From Candidatus Heimdallarchaeota archaeon (GTDB taxonomy: Archaea > Asgardarchaeota > Heimdallarchaeia > Heimdallarchaeales > Kariarchaeaceae), in the NCBI GenBank assembly GCA_029882335.1, contig JAOUKW010000095.1, forward strand, positions 1-11,769: a stretch of 11,769 nucleotides of DNA, read 5' to 3'. Under the pieces are notes generated by a model. That model searched no databases, was not told where the DNA came from, and worked only from the letters and a program-made list of their open reading frames with translations. Below, piece after piece: positions 1-6,470 of this stretch; within the stretch, counting starts at the first letter, position 1; every line of letters starts with the position of its first letter. Both the position numbers and the translations under genes were made by a program.

Positions 1-1053
1 AGTAGTAATTTGTACAGACCTGTAATTAATTCTAATAGAATTCAATGTTTAGCATGTGCACACCTGTGCAAGATACAAGATGGGAAAAGGGGGATTTGTT
101 ATGTTCGGTACAATGAAAATGGAAAATTAAAGGTTCCTTTTGGATATGTTGGTGCATTTCAATGTGATCCAATTGAAAAAAAACCATTTTTTCATGCATA
201 TCCAAATAGTTTGGCATTATCAATTGGTATGCTGGGTTGTGATTTAAAATGCTCATATTGTCAAAACTGGGTGACATCTCAAACCATTAGAGATACAAAC
301 GCCGGAGTGCAACCAAGAGATATATCAATTTCAACAATAATAGAAACTGCTAAAAATTTAAATGCAAGAAGTATTGTTTCAACCTATAATGAACCTTTAA
401 TTACAAGTGAGTGGTCAAAAAAGATATTTAAAGAAGCCAAACAACATAATTTGGTAACAGGGTTTGTGAGTAATGGTAATGCGACAAAAGAGGTCCTGGA
501 TTATCTGCATCCATATCTTGAAATGTATAAAGTAGATCTAAAAACATTTAATGATAGAAACTATCGAAAATTAGGTACCACATTGGATAAAATTCTTAAT
601 GGAATCGAAATGATCTATAACAAAGGGATTTGGCTTGAAATCGTTACTTTATTAATTCCCGGTTTTAACAATTCAATTAATGAATTAAAAGAGATGAGTA
701 AATGGATCGCAAATCTTTCTGTCGATATTCCATGGCACATCACTGCATATCATCCAGATTATAAAATGAATGAATTTCCAAGAACATCAGTTGAACATCT
801 ACTGGAAGCAGCAAATATTGGAAATAAAGCTGGATTGAATTATATTTATATTGGGAATGTGCATGGTCAAATTAAAGGTTTTGAAAATACTTCATGTCCA
901 CAATGTGATAGTATTTTAGTTGAAAGAAATGGATTTAAGGTCATTAATTATAATATTACAGAGGAAAACAAATGTCCTTCATGTGGACTTTTAATTCCTG
1001 GTAGATGGGAAAAACCCAATACTCGGGAGCGTTTATTTTATTTTCTTACTTAA
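1..1053 (+). CDS. amrS: AmmeMemoRadiSam system radical SAM enzyme (AmrS), 5' partial
   Basis: This is a radical SAM enzyme of the AmrS family, related to pyruvate formate-lyase activating enzymes. The [4Fe-4S]/SAM motif CDLKCSYCQNW lies at residues 77-87, counted from the TTG at base 10. An N-terminal Cys-rich patch (C13, C16, C20, C30) and the family motif DPIEKKP precede it. A C-terminal zinc-ribbon-like CPQC...CPSCG pair ends the protein. The frame stays open back to base 1 and the protein lacks only about ten residues compared with relatives, so the true start lies off the window; the TTG at base 10 is not convincing. The family normally works with Memo and AMMECR1 proteins. A memo gene is adjacent but convergent, and no AMMECR1 gene is visible. 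The substrate cannot be read from the sequence. The family call is strong. Confidence 0.9.
   Translation, partial: SSNLYRPVINSNRIQCLACAHLCKIQDGKRGICYVRYNENGKLKVPFGYVGAFQCDPIEKKPFFHAYPNSLALSIGMLGCDLKCSYCQNWVTSQTIRDTNAGVQPRDISISTIIETAKNLNARSIVSTYNEPLITSEWSKKIFKEAKQHNLVTGFVSNGNATKEVLDYLHPYLEMYKVDLKTFNDRNYRKLGTTLDKILNGIEMIYNKGIWLEIVTLLIPGFNNSINELKEMSKWIANLSVDIPWHITAYHPDYKMNEFPRTSVEHLLEAANIGNKAGLNYIYIGNVHGQIKGFENTSCPQCDSILVERNGFKVINYNITEENKCPSCGLLIPGRWEKPNTRERLFYFLT
1050..1053. other. Shared TTAA: overlapping convergent stop codons
   Basis: The palindrome TTAA gives TAA to amrS on the plus strand (1051-1053) and TAA to the Memo gene on the minus strand (1052-1050). The two genes therefore have no intergenic space, and any terminator for one lies inside the other. 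Confidence 0.95.
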
Positions 1054-1946
1054 CGAATTGCAGTGACTGATAAACAAGGATAACCCACCGTATATCCTCC
1101 TGATTTACCTGTAATTTGAGAACTATTCGCGTATTTCAACAGTTTTATACTCGGTTGAGTGTATGAATTAGCCAGTTTGATTAGTGTAAATATTGCTCCA
1201 TAACCACAAGAAGTCATATGATGGTCAAGTCTAAATTTCTCTAATGAAGTAACATCGCCAAGTAGCAGTAGTTCCAAAAAATTTGTGTCATTTTGGATTA
1301 AAATATCATAATTATATTCATGAGACAAATCACTGCTAGCAACTATGACTATTTTCTTACTCTTCTTTGTTTGAATTAAATCAAATAAGAATTTACTTAG
1401 TGCATCTGTTGTTTGATTTGATTGTGATCCTAAGCAAATTGGGAAGATATTAAATTTTTGATTAAAGAGGTAGAGTAAAAATGGAATTTGAATATCTATT
1501 GAATGTTCTTGAGATTGACTTATAGGATCAAAATCTACATGTATGTCCGAAAATTCATATGCTTTTGCAAATCTTACTAATTCATGATCTATATCGACAG
1601 ATCCATTGGGAAATACCCATTTACCTTCTGGATACATGGATATATCAGTACGAACACCGCGATGATTTGGTCCAATTACAATGACTGTATCTACATGAGG
1701 TATAGATTTAAATAATGTGTGATAACCATGAGTTGCAACTGATCCACTGTACATATATCCTGCATGAGGGACAATAATTCCCAACAAGTCATCAATTTTA
1801 GTATTCTTTAAGGAATTGAAAGGATCATCCTGTATTCCATGAACTGAATTTTGAAATAATTCTTGTATTTGTTCTGTTAGCTCTGTATTTGTTCCCTTGT
1901 ACCATGATCCAGCAATTGGACTTTTGCGGATATTCATGATGTTCAT
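1050..1946 (-). CDS. amrB: Memo-like AmmeMemoRadiSam system protein B
   Basis: This is a 298-residue Memo-family protein, a full-length single domain structurally related to class III extradiol dioxygenases. Family motifs are in order: IVPHAGYMYSG (His61), IGPNHRG (His95), EHSIDIQIPF (residues 147-156), SSDLSHEY (204-211) and TSCGYGA (Cys247). His61, His95 and Cys247 correspond to the metal-site residues of human MEMO1, so metal binding is likely. The start could be the first ATG (1946) or the second, three codons in; neither has a clear Shine-Dalgarno sequence. The VOC gene ends 50 bp upstream on the same strand, so the two may be co-transcribed. Its stop codon overlaps that of amrS on the other strand. 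The family name is well supported; the biochemical function is not known from sequence. Confidence 0.92.
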   Translation of the reverse strand: MNIMNIRKSPIAGSWYKGTNTELTEQIQELFQNSVHGIQDDPFNSLKNTKIDDLLGIIVPHAGYMYSGSVATHGYHTLFKSIPHVDTVIVIGPNHRGVRTDISMYPEGKWVFPNGSVDIDHELVRFAKAYEFSDIHVDFDPISQSQEHSIDIQIPFLLYLFNQKFNIFPICLGSQSNQTTDALSKFLFDLIQTKKSKKIVIVASSDLSHEYNYDILIQNDTNFLELLLLGDVTSLEKFRLDHHMTSCGYGAIFTLIKLANSYTQPSIKLLKYANSSQITGKSGGYTVGYPCLSVTAIR

Positions 1947-1996
1947 TAACTTTTGTGAATTATCAAATTTTATGTTTTCAGATGTATTTTTGATTA

Positions 1997-2398
1997 TTAT
2001 TTAATCTCTAATATACTAAATCTATTTCCATAATTATCCTCAAAAATCGCTTCTAATCCGTATTCTTTCATAATTGGCTGGTTGATAAACTTTACACCTT
2101 GTGATTTTAGCTTCTCATATGTCTCATTACAATTTGAAGTAGAAAATGTCAACAGACTTCCTCTACCTATCTCTCTATCCAATTCTGATGTTAATAGTTC
2201 ATTATCGCCTGCAAAAGGTTTTCTCAAAACAATAGCGACTTCTTTTTGATTCTTTGGGGCAACCATTACCATTGGTCGATCCTTTGAAATTGGAAAATCA
2301 TGTTTCTTTTCAAATCCTAATTTACCAACATAAAAAGACAATGCTTCTTCAATATCTCTTACAACTATGGTAACCAAAATTAACTTACTGATTGTCAT
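1997..2398 (-). CDS. VOC-superfamily (glyoxalase/bleomycin-resistance fold) protein
   Basis: This is a 133-residue protein with the vicinal-oxygen-chelate fold made of two beta-alpha-beta-beta-beta halves. The first half shows VRDIEEALSFYVGKLGF (residues 13-29). The second ends in FEDNYGNRFSILE (119-131), with Glu131 where the last metal ligand of the fold normally sits. The usual first-strand His ligand is not evident, since the strand reads LILVTIVV, so classical glyoxalase I activity is doubtful. It resembles small VOC proteins annotated as glyoxalase-like or resistance proteins. The substrate is unknown. ATG at 2398 follows a weak TGATC Shine-Dalgarno-like stretch. It is first in a possible two-gene minus-strand unit with the Memo gene and is divergent from tatA. 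Confidence 0.85.
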   Translation of the reverse strand: MTISKLILVTIVVRDIEEALSFYVGKLGFEKKHDFPISKDRPMVMVAPKNQKEVAIVLRKPFAGDNELLTSELDREIGRGSLLTFSTSNCNETYEKLKSQGVKFINQPIMKEYGLEAIFEDNYGNRFSILEIK

Positions 2399-2527
2399 TT
2401 ATCGATCATTTCCTATATCAAACTTGATAGTGATTTTTTATTTGTATTTTATATTAACTTAATGTATGACCCCTAAACTAGTGTGATTTTTAAAATTTTA
2501 TTTTTTTTTGGTAACTATTTATTCATT

Positions 2528-2546
2528 GAATTTGACCCTCAAATTC
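2528..2546. repeat. Perfect 8-bp inverted repeat, 3-base loop
   Basis: GAATTTGA, CCC, TCAAATTC. One wobble and two further pairs can extend the stem outwards to 2525-2549. It lies in the divergent spacer, about 130 bp from the VOC start and 150 bp from tatA. It could be an operator or a small hairpin. Confidence 0.6.
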
Positions 2547-2569
2547 GATTTAATACAATAATTTAGAAA

Positions 2570-2587
2570 TTCAATAGTATTATTGAA
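2570..2587. repeat. 7-bp inverted repeat, 4-base loop
   Basis: TTCAATA, GTAT, TATTGAA. This is the second inverted repeat in the divergent spacer, 24 bp after the first. The sequence is AT-rich, so chance is a real possibility. Confidence 0.4.
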
Positions 2588-2681
2588 ATAATGATTAATA
2601 TGAAATAAAATATGAAAAAATCTATTGGCTCTTTTCACAAAGTTAATAGTAAATAAAATATATTGTACTTTGAAATTAATC

Positions 2682-2687
2682 GAGGTG
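2682..2687 (+). promoter_or_regulatory. Ribosome binding site that places the tatA start
   Basis: GAGGTG lies 7 bases before the ATA codon at 2695. The in-frame stop TAA at 2677-2679 rules out any start further upstream. No ATG, GTG or TTG exists in frame between that stop and the TatA transmembrane segment, so this site points to ATA as the initiation codon. Confidence 0.65.
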
Positions 2688-2694
2688 TAGACAA

Positions 2695-2970
2695 ATAGCT
2701 CCCGGAGGACCTGAAATTCTATTATTATTTGGATTAGCACTATTATTATTTGGACCCAATAAAATACCCGAACTCGCAAGAGCATTGGGAAATGCGACAT
2801 CTGAATATCGAAGAGGATTAAAAGAAGCAAAAAAAGCTATGTTCGAAGATAGCGACACTGAATATACTGCTGAAGAAAGAGAAATCATCAAAGCCGCAAA
2901 AGGTATGGGGATCTCTGTAGAAAATAAATCTGTAGAAGAAATCGCATCAGAAATATTAGCAAACAGTTAA
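2695..2970 (+). CDS. tatA: Sec-independent translocase subunit TatA/E (non-standard ATA start)
   Basis: This is TatA, the small single-span subunit of the twin-arginine translocase, which forms the export pore with TatC. The protein has 91 residues if read from ATA. It has a short N-terminus ending in GGPE, one membrane helix ILLLFGLALLLFG, the hinge PNKIPELARALG, then an amphipathic, charged tail. This layout is diagnostic of TatA. The nearest ordinary in-frame start is a TTG at 2785, which would remove the whole membrane helix and is therefore wrong. ATA at 2695 has a well-spaced GAGGTG upstream and gives a normal family N-terminus. Either AUA is a real weak start, or an ATG was miscalled or mutated. 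The gene is followed by tatC with 1 bp between them, so it is clearly an operon. Confidence 0.85.
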   Translation: MAPGGPEILLLFGLALLLFGPNKIPELARALGNATSEYRRGLKEAKKAMFEDSDTEYTAEEREIIKAAKGMGISVENKSVEEIASEILANS

Positions 2971-2971
2971 T

Positions 2972-3907
2972 GTGGTGGTAATTATACCAGATCAACCATT
3001 ATGGATGAAAAAAGGAAAAGCAAACAGAGAAAAGTTAAATTTCCATATCTCTGATCAGAATACTACCTTTATACAAAAGCCAAAATCCACCGTCAATCAG
3101 AATAAAATCAAAACCACAGAGCCTATGGAAATAAGTGAACATGTAATCGAATTATGGATAATACTGCGTCGCATCGCTAAAACTGTATTTATATCAACTC
3201 TATTAGTCTTGATTATTCCCGGTATGAATAACGGCATTTTTACATTAAATCCTTATGAGCCTCTAGTCCTCCAAATATTAAATAGCATTATAAAATATAC
3301 CCTCGCTTCTCTATCTAGAGGTGGTGAAGTCAGCATCTATATTGGGAGTCCAGTTGCACCTGTCATGGTATATTTAAATCTGGCAATCTTTATTGCTTTT
3401 CTTATCTCACTCCCTGTTACATTAAAAGAAATAATGTCCTTTGTAAAACCAGGTTTGAATGATGAGGAATATCAAACACTGGTAAACATAAGCAAATATG
3501 CACTCATTCTCTTTGTCATCGGTGCTATGATTTCTTACTTTATAGTTCTCCCTGTTACTTTTAAGATATTAGTACTAACTGGTGGAGTAATAGGAGACCA
3601 GTCTCTTCTACAATTATATAGCTTCGATTCAATTATTAAACTACTACTTTGGGGTACCTTTGGTGGGGGAATACTTTATGCAAGTCCATTGGTACTAGTA
3701 GCAATGGTAAATCTAGAAATATTAACTCCCGATCAGATTGCAAATAGAAGAAGAGAGATAATATTTATCGTTTTCCTAATTGCTGCAATCATCACACCAG
3801 ATCCAACTATCATCAGCATGATCGTGTTATCACTTCCTTTGATTATTATAATTGAAGCAATGATAAGCTGGAGTTATCGAATACAATTAGAGAAATTACT
3901 AAAATGA
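2972..3907 (+). CDS. tatC: Sec-independent protein translocase TatC
   Basis: This is TatC, the multispanning receptor for twin-arginine signal peptides. It has six predicted helices at about residues 71-85, 130-148, 175-195, 220-245, 262-276 and 280-297. Family motifs are visible: EISEHVIELW at the cytoplasmic N-terminus (53-62), LKEIMSFVKPGLNDEE (151-166) and ITPDP before the last helix (274-278). The 311 residues include about 50 hydrophilic residues ahead of the usual TatC start. The frame opens with GTG at 2972, one base after the tatA stop. ATG at 3005 or at 3125 (residue 52, where most TatC proteins begin) are alternatives, and none has a good Shine-Dalgarno. The identity is firm; the start is uncertain. 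Confidence 0.93.
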   Translation: MVVIIPDQPLWMKKGKANREKLNFHISDQNTTFIQKPKSTVNQNKIKTTEPMEISEHVIELWIILRRIAKTVFISTLLVLIIPGMNNGIFTLNPYEPLVLQILNSIIKYTLASLSRGGEVSIYIGSPVAPVMVYLNLAIFIAFLISLPVTLKEIMSFVKPGLNDEEYQTLVNISKYALILFVIGAMISYFIVLPVTFKILVLTGGVIGDQSLLQLYSFDSIIKLLLWGTFGGGILYASPLVLVAMVNLEILTPDQIANRRREIIFIVFLIAAIITPDPTIISMIVLSLPLIIIIEAMISWSYRIQLEKLLK

Positions 3908-3910
3908 GGT
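3905..3910 (+). promoter_or_regulatory. Ribosome binding site overlapping the tatC stop
   Basis: TGAGGT includes the tatC stop TGA (3905-3907) and lies 6 bases before ATG 3917. This implies translational coupling of the downstream membrane protein to tatC. Confidence 0.6.
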
Positions 3911-3916
3911 TATTAT

Positions 3917-5137
3917 ATGGAATTTAGATTATTTATTTGGACTATTGTCACTGTTTTGTTTATCGGTTTTTATCCAATACTAAGGAAGTTATTAAATTGG
4001 CGGTATAGTCAATTTAACAAAAATTTTCTCCGAAATTGGATGTTCTTTAATGTTATGAGTATCTCCTCTAGCATCGCATATTTCAATGATATTATCGAAA
4101 ATGCTGAATTAATGTTCATCTTATTTTTAATTATCATCCTATATCTAAATTCATCCTTCAATTATACTATCCTAGTAGTCTACTCATATTCTAACTCTAC
4201 CGTGATAAACCTAGATGCTCTAGGTAAATTAAGCAAAGGTATGGGAGGATCTTCCCCAGTACTTGATGATGGAATTTATAATTTCTCTTTAACCACTCCA
4301 TATCGATTAAAATACGATGTTTCAATTCATAAAGACAAAAAAATTCTATTTCAACTATCCACATCAAGTAGCAATATCCGATATTATAAAGTATTATCGC
4401 TACTTGGATTCTATCTAATATTATCCTCCATGCTCGCAAGCTCTGAAATTGTTCAATTTCCACTACTTGGTTTTGATATCAGTGGTGTTTTAGCTACCTT
4501 GATTTGCATGGGATTAACCGTAATTATTAGCTATGTCGAAATAAACGAATGCTCCAATTTAGCCACTGATCTACCAAAAATATATGATAAATTAATCCAA
4601 AAACAAGTATTATCATCAATTCATGGAACACCCGAACGAGAATCAATCACCATAAAAGATAAAGCAAAATCAATAATCGACAAAAGAGAATCCAACGTTA
4701 TTCAGGCTAAAAAATCCGAACTCCAGAAAAAATTAGACTCTGTTTTCGGTACCAAAACCAGCAAAGGAATCGAACCCGAAACAATCGCCCGAATACGATT
4801 AATGGAAACTGTAAAACGAATTCTAAACTCCACTCCTCCATGGAAAACTGTTCCCTTGAAGGATATTGTTGATTTGGCTGATGGTGATGAAGAAGAAATT
4901 GAGAAAATCATTGCCGGACTTATCGATTTAAAAGAAGTCAAAGGAATATACGATATCTGGGAAAAAACATACAACGGTGCTCCTATCTCACACTGGTTTA
5001 TAACAAAAATGATGAATGGAATATCTAGCGCAAATACACAGCTGGAAAATATCCACTTCTATCCCGATGGAAGTGCTGAATTTTCTGTTTCAAAAGAAAA
5101 AGATACTCACCAAACTACCAAGAAAAAAAGTAATTAA
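3917..5137 (+). CDS. Unrecognised membrane protein with C-terminal winged-helix-like domain, Tat-linked
   Basis: I do not recognise a named family. The 406-residue protein has hydrophobic segments at about residues 4-21, 41-57, 64-90, 156-175 and 181-207. A polar loop at 91-155 may be extracytoplasmic. The C-terminal half is charged and probably cytoplasmic. Residues about 287-350 look like a winged helix-turn-helix: a leading helix (ARIRLMETVKRIL), then VPLKDIVDLA, EEEIEKIIAGLI and KEVKGIYDIW. Such domains bind DNA or act as PCI-type interaction modules. It follows tatC by 9 bp with its Shine-Dalgarno over the tatC stop, so it belongs to the tat transcription unit. It could be a membrane-tethered regulator or a scaffold; the sequence does not decide. 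It is clearly a real gene. Confidence 0.8.
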   Translation: MEFRLFIWTIVTVLFIGFYPILRKLLNWRYSQFNKNFLRNWMFFNVMSISSSIAYFNDIIENAELMFILFLIIILYLNSSFNYTILVVYSYSNSTVINLDALGKLSKGMGGSSPVLDDGIYNFSLTTPYRLKYDVSIHKDKKILFQLSTSSSNIRYYKVLSLLGFYLILSSMLASSEIVQFPLLGFDISGVLATLICMGLTVIISYVEINECSNLATDLPKIYDKLIQKQVLSSIHGTPERESITIKDKAKSIIDKRESNVIQAKKSELQKKLDSVFGTKTSKGIEPETIARIRLMETVKRILNSTPPWKTVPLKDIVDLADGDEEEIEKIIAGLIDLKEVKGIYDIWEKTYNGAPISHWFITKMMNGISSANTQLENIHFYPDGSAEFSVSKEKDTHQTTKKKSN

Positions 5138-5336
5138 GTTATTGTCCAAAATTAATTGATAATTATCTGCAATAATCTACTAATTTAGATTATATATTGA
5201 ACTATTGTAATAATTTAGAATATAATTATATAATTATATGTGCACCTTAACTATAGTTATTATATAATTTATGCAACAGAAACTTGGAGAAAGTAAACAA
5301 GTTTATTTTCTAAATAATTAAATTTACTGTGATTTT
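5138..5336 (+). promoter_or_regulatory. Intergenic promoter region of the DOMON-FeS-NrfD operon
   Basis: This is 199 very AT-rich bases without a gene. TATATAA at 5261-5267 is a plausible TATA box, which would give a leader of roughly 45 bases. Upstream are two imperfect direct copies of TAATTTAGA followed by an AT stretch (5181 and 5211, 30 bp apart) and a 20-bp palindrome at 5220-5239. The AT bias makes every single site uncertain, but the redox operon must start from here or read through from the tat genes. Confidence 0.4.
5220..5239. repeat. Perfect 20-bp AT-only palindrome
   Basis: The stretch equals its own reverse complement (core TATAATTATATAATTATA at 5221-5238). It lies about 98 bp before the DOMON start, upstream of the candidate TATA box. 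It is a possible operator, or chance in AT-only sequence. Confidence 0.5.
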
Positions 5337-6464
5337 ATGAAATTAAGAGTTCTCATCACACTAATTGTACTATTGGCATTTGTTCCCCCTACTTCACTAT
5401 ATGGTAGTGTTGTACCATATGATGACCTAGGTGTAGCCGATGCAAGTATTTATCGAATGAATTTTGATAACTTAATAGTAGATGGCATCATTGAGACTGA
5501 TGAGTATCCTGAAATTATTACTCTGAAAACGGTGACCGATACTGTAGTGACTTCACTTGCTTGGGGACATAATTTAACTCATATCGCTGTTGCATTACAA
5601 GCCTCAACCACCGGTTGGATCGCAATTGGAATGGGTGATGTTGGTGTCGTCATGGAAAATGCTGATATTATTATGGGTGCTGTTGCCTCTAATACCGCAA
5701 TCATTCAGGATATGTATTCAACTGGATATTCTGCACCTGGTGTTGATACCAGACAAGATATCGTTGAATCCGACGGAATTGAGGATGGTGGTATCACCAC
5801 AATCGAATTTTTAATTCCTATGAGCTCCGATGACACCGAAGGTTACGATCATAATTGGGGCCTAAACAACACATTCGGATTCTTTGCAGGTGTACACTTT
5901 ACATCAGATTCATTTACCGAAGCACACGATATTCATACCGCTAGCTTAACCGTAGAAATCCATAGCATCGAAATACCACCAAAAGCAATATCTCGACTAG
6001 ATATTAACCTATTCGAAATCACCGGTCAAAATACAGTACGTATCAATGTAAGTATTATCGATACTCTAGCCAATACATCTTTACCAGATCTAGAAATAAA
6101 CTTCTACATCAAAACAACATATGGTAAAATATTTTTCGATTCACAAATATCAAACCAAGATGGTAACGTTTCTACAACATATGATGTATCAACCCCCGGA
6201 AATTATACCTTCTTCGCCATCTTCCTAGGATCTTCCGAAATCAGAGGCGGAGAAGCATCAGTATCCCATTTTGTAGAAGGAGAAATAGTTTCACAATTAC
6301 CATATTACCAAGATCTGAGAGATTATTTCGATGATGAACATCTTATGAGATCATTCATCCTATTTATGTTCTATCTAACAATAATTTGTATAATACTTGC
6401 ATATATCTCTGTATTCAGAGACCTATTCCGAATAAAAAGTATCGGTAAAAGAATAAAGGAGTGA
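5337..6464 (+). CDS. Secreted, C-terminally anchored DOMON (haem-binding-like) protein
   Basis: This is a 375-residue extracellular protein. A Sec-type signal peptide covers residues 1 to about 23. A DOMON domain covers about 38-210, with the hallmark TGWIAIGMG (92-100), MENADIIMG (106-114) and, near its end, EAHDIHTASL (196-205). Met106 and His198 or His200 are placed like the haem b ligands of cellobiose-dehydrogenase and ethylbenzene-dehydrogenase-gamma type DOMON domains. That ligand assignment is inference. A beta-rich Ig-like domain follows (about 217-315). A single helix (338-360) then anchors the C-terminus, with a basic cytoplasmic tail. It is the first gene of a three-gene operon, 6 bp before the iron-sulfur gene. 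The likely role is a haem electron donor or acceptor outside the membrane; sugar binding by the DOMON is a less likely alternative. Confidence 0.85.
   Translation: MKLRVLITLIVLLAFVPPTSLYGSVVPYDDLGVADASIYRMNFDNLIVDGIIETDEYPEIITLKTVTDTVVTSLAWGHNLTHIAVALQASTTGWIAIGMGDVGVVMENADIIMGAVASNTAIIQDMYSTGYSAPGVDTRQDIVESDGIEDGGITTIEFLIPMSSDDTEGYDHNWGLNNTFGFFAGVHFTSDSFTEAHDIHTASLTVEIHSIEIPPKAISRLDINLFEITGQNTVRINVSIIDTLANTSLPDLEINFYIKTTYGKIFFDSQISNQDGNVSTTYDVSTPGNYTFFAIFLGSSEIRGGEASVSHFVEGEIVSQLPYYQDLRDYFDDEHLMRSFILFMFYLTIICIILAYISVFRDLFRIKSIGKRIKE
6456..6464 (+). promoter_or_regulatory. Strong ribosome binding site of the iron-sulfur subunit
   Basis: AAGGAGTGA overlaps the DOMON stop codon (6462-6464) and ends 6 bases before ATG 6471. 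This confirms the start that yields the complete twin-arginine signal. Confidence 0.75.
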
Positions 6465-6470
6465 AATTAA

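Larger units (their letters stand above)
2399..2681. promoter_or_regulatory. Divergent AT-rich spacer between VOC gene and tatA
   Basis: About 280 bases hold no convincing gene. The stretch separates divergent genes and should carry both promoters. An AATATAAAAT stretch on the minus strand near 2457-2448 could be the TATA box for the VOC gene. AT-rich candidates for tatA lie near 2604-2615 and 2651-2662. Two short inverted repeats sit in the middle (2528-2546 and 2570-2587). Individual elements cannot be assigned securely in sequence this AT-rich. Confidence 0.4.

Noticed and set aside
2485..2512. Run of T residues that might be an archaeal terminator
   Set aside because: No plus-strand gene ends upstream of it, and on the minus strand it is a run of A. 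It lies between divergent genes.
2519..2830. 103-codon minus-strand frame over the divergent spacer and tatA
   Set aside because: It overlaps the certain TatA coding region. Its predicted protein is a low-complexity hydrophobic product of AT-rich DNA.
2785..2970. TTG start giving a 61-residue protein
   Set aside because: This is the tail of TatA. Starting here would remove the transmembrane helix and hinge, which are encoded in frame just upstream.
4702..4974. 90-codon minus-strand frame inside the 3917-5137 gene
   Set aside because: It is antisense to a longer frame with a ribosome binding site, membrane segments and operon context. It has no recognisable features.
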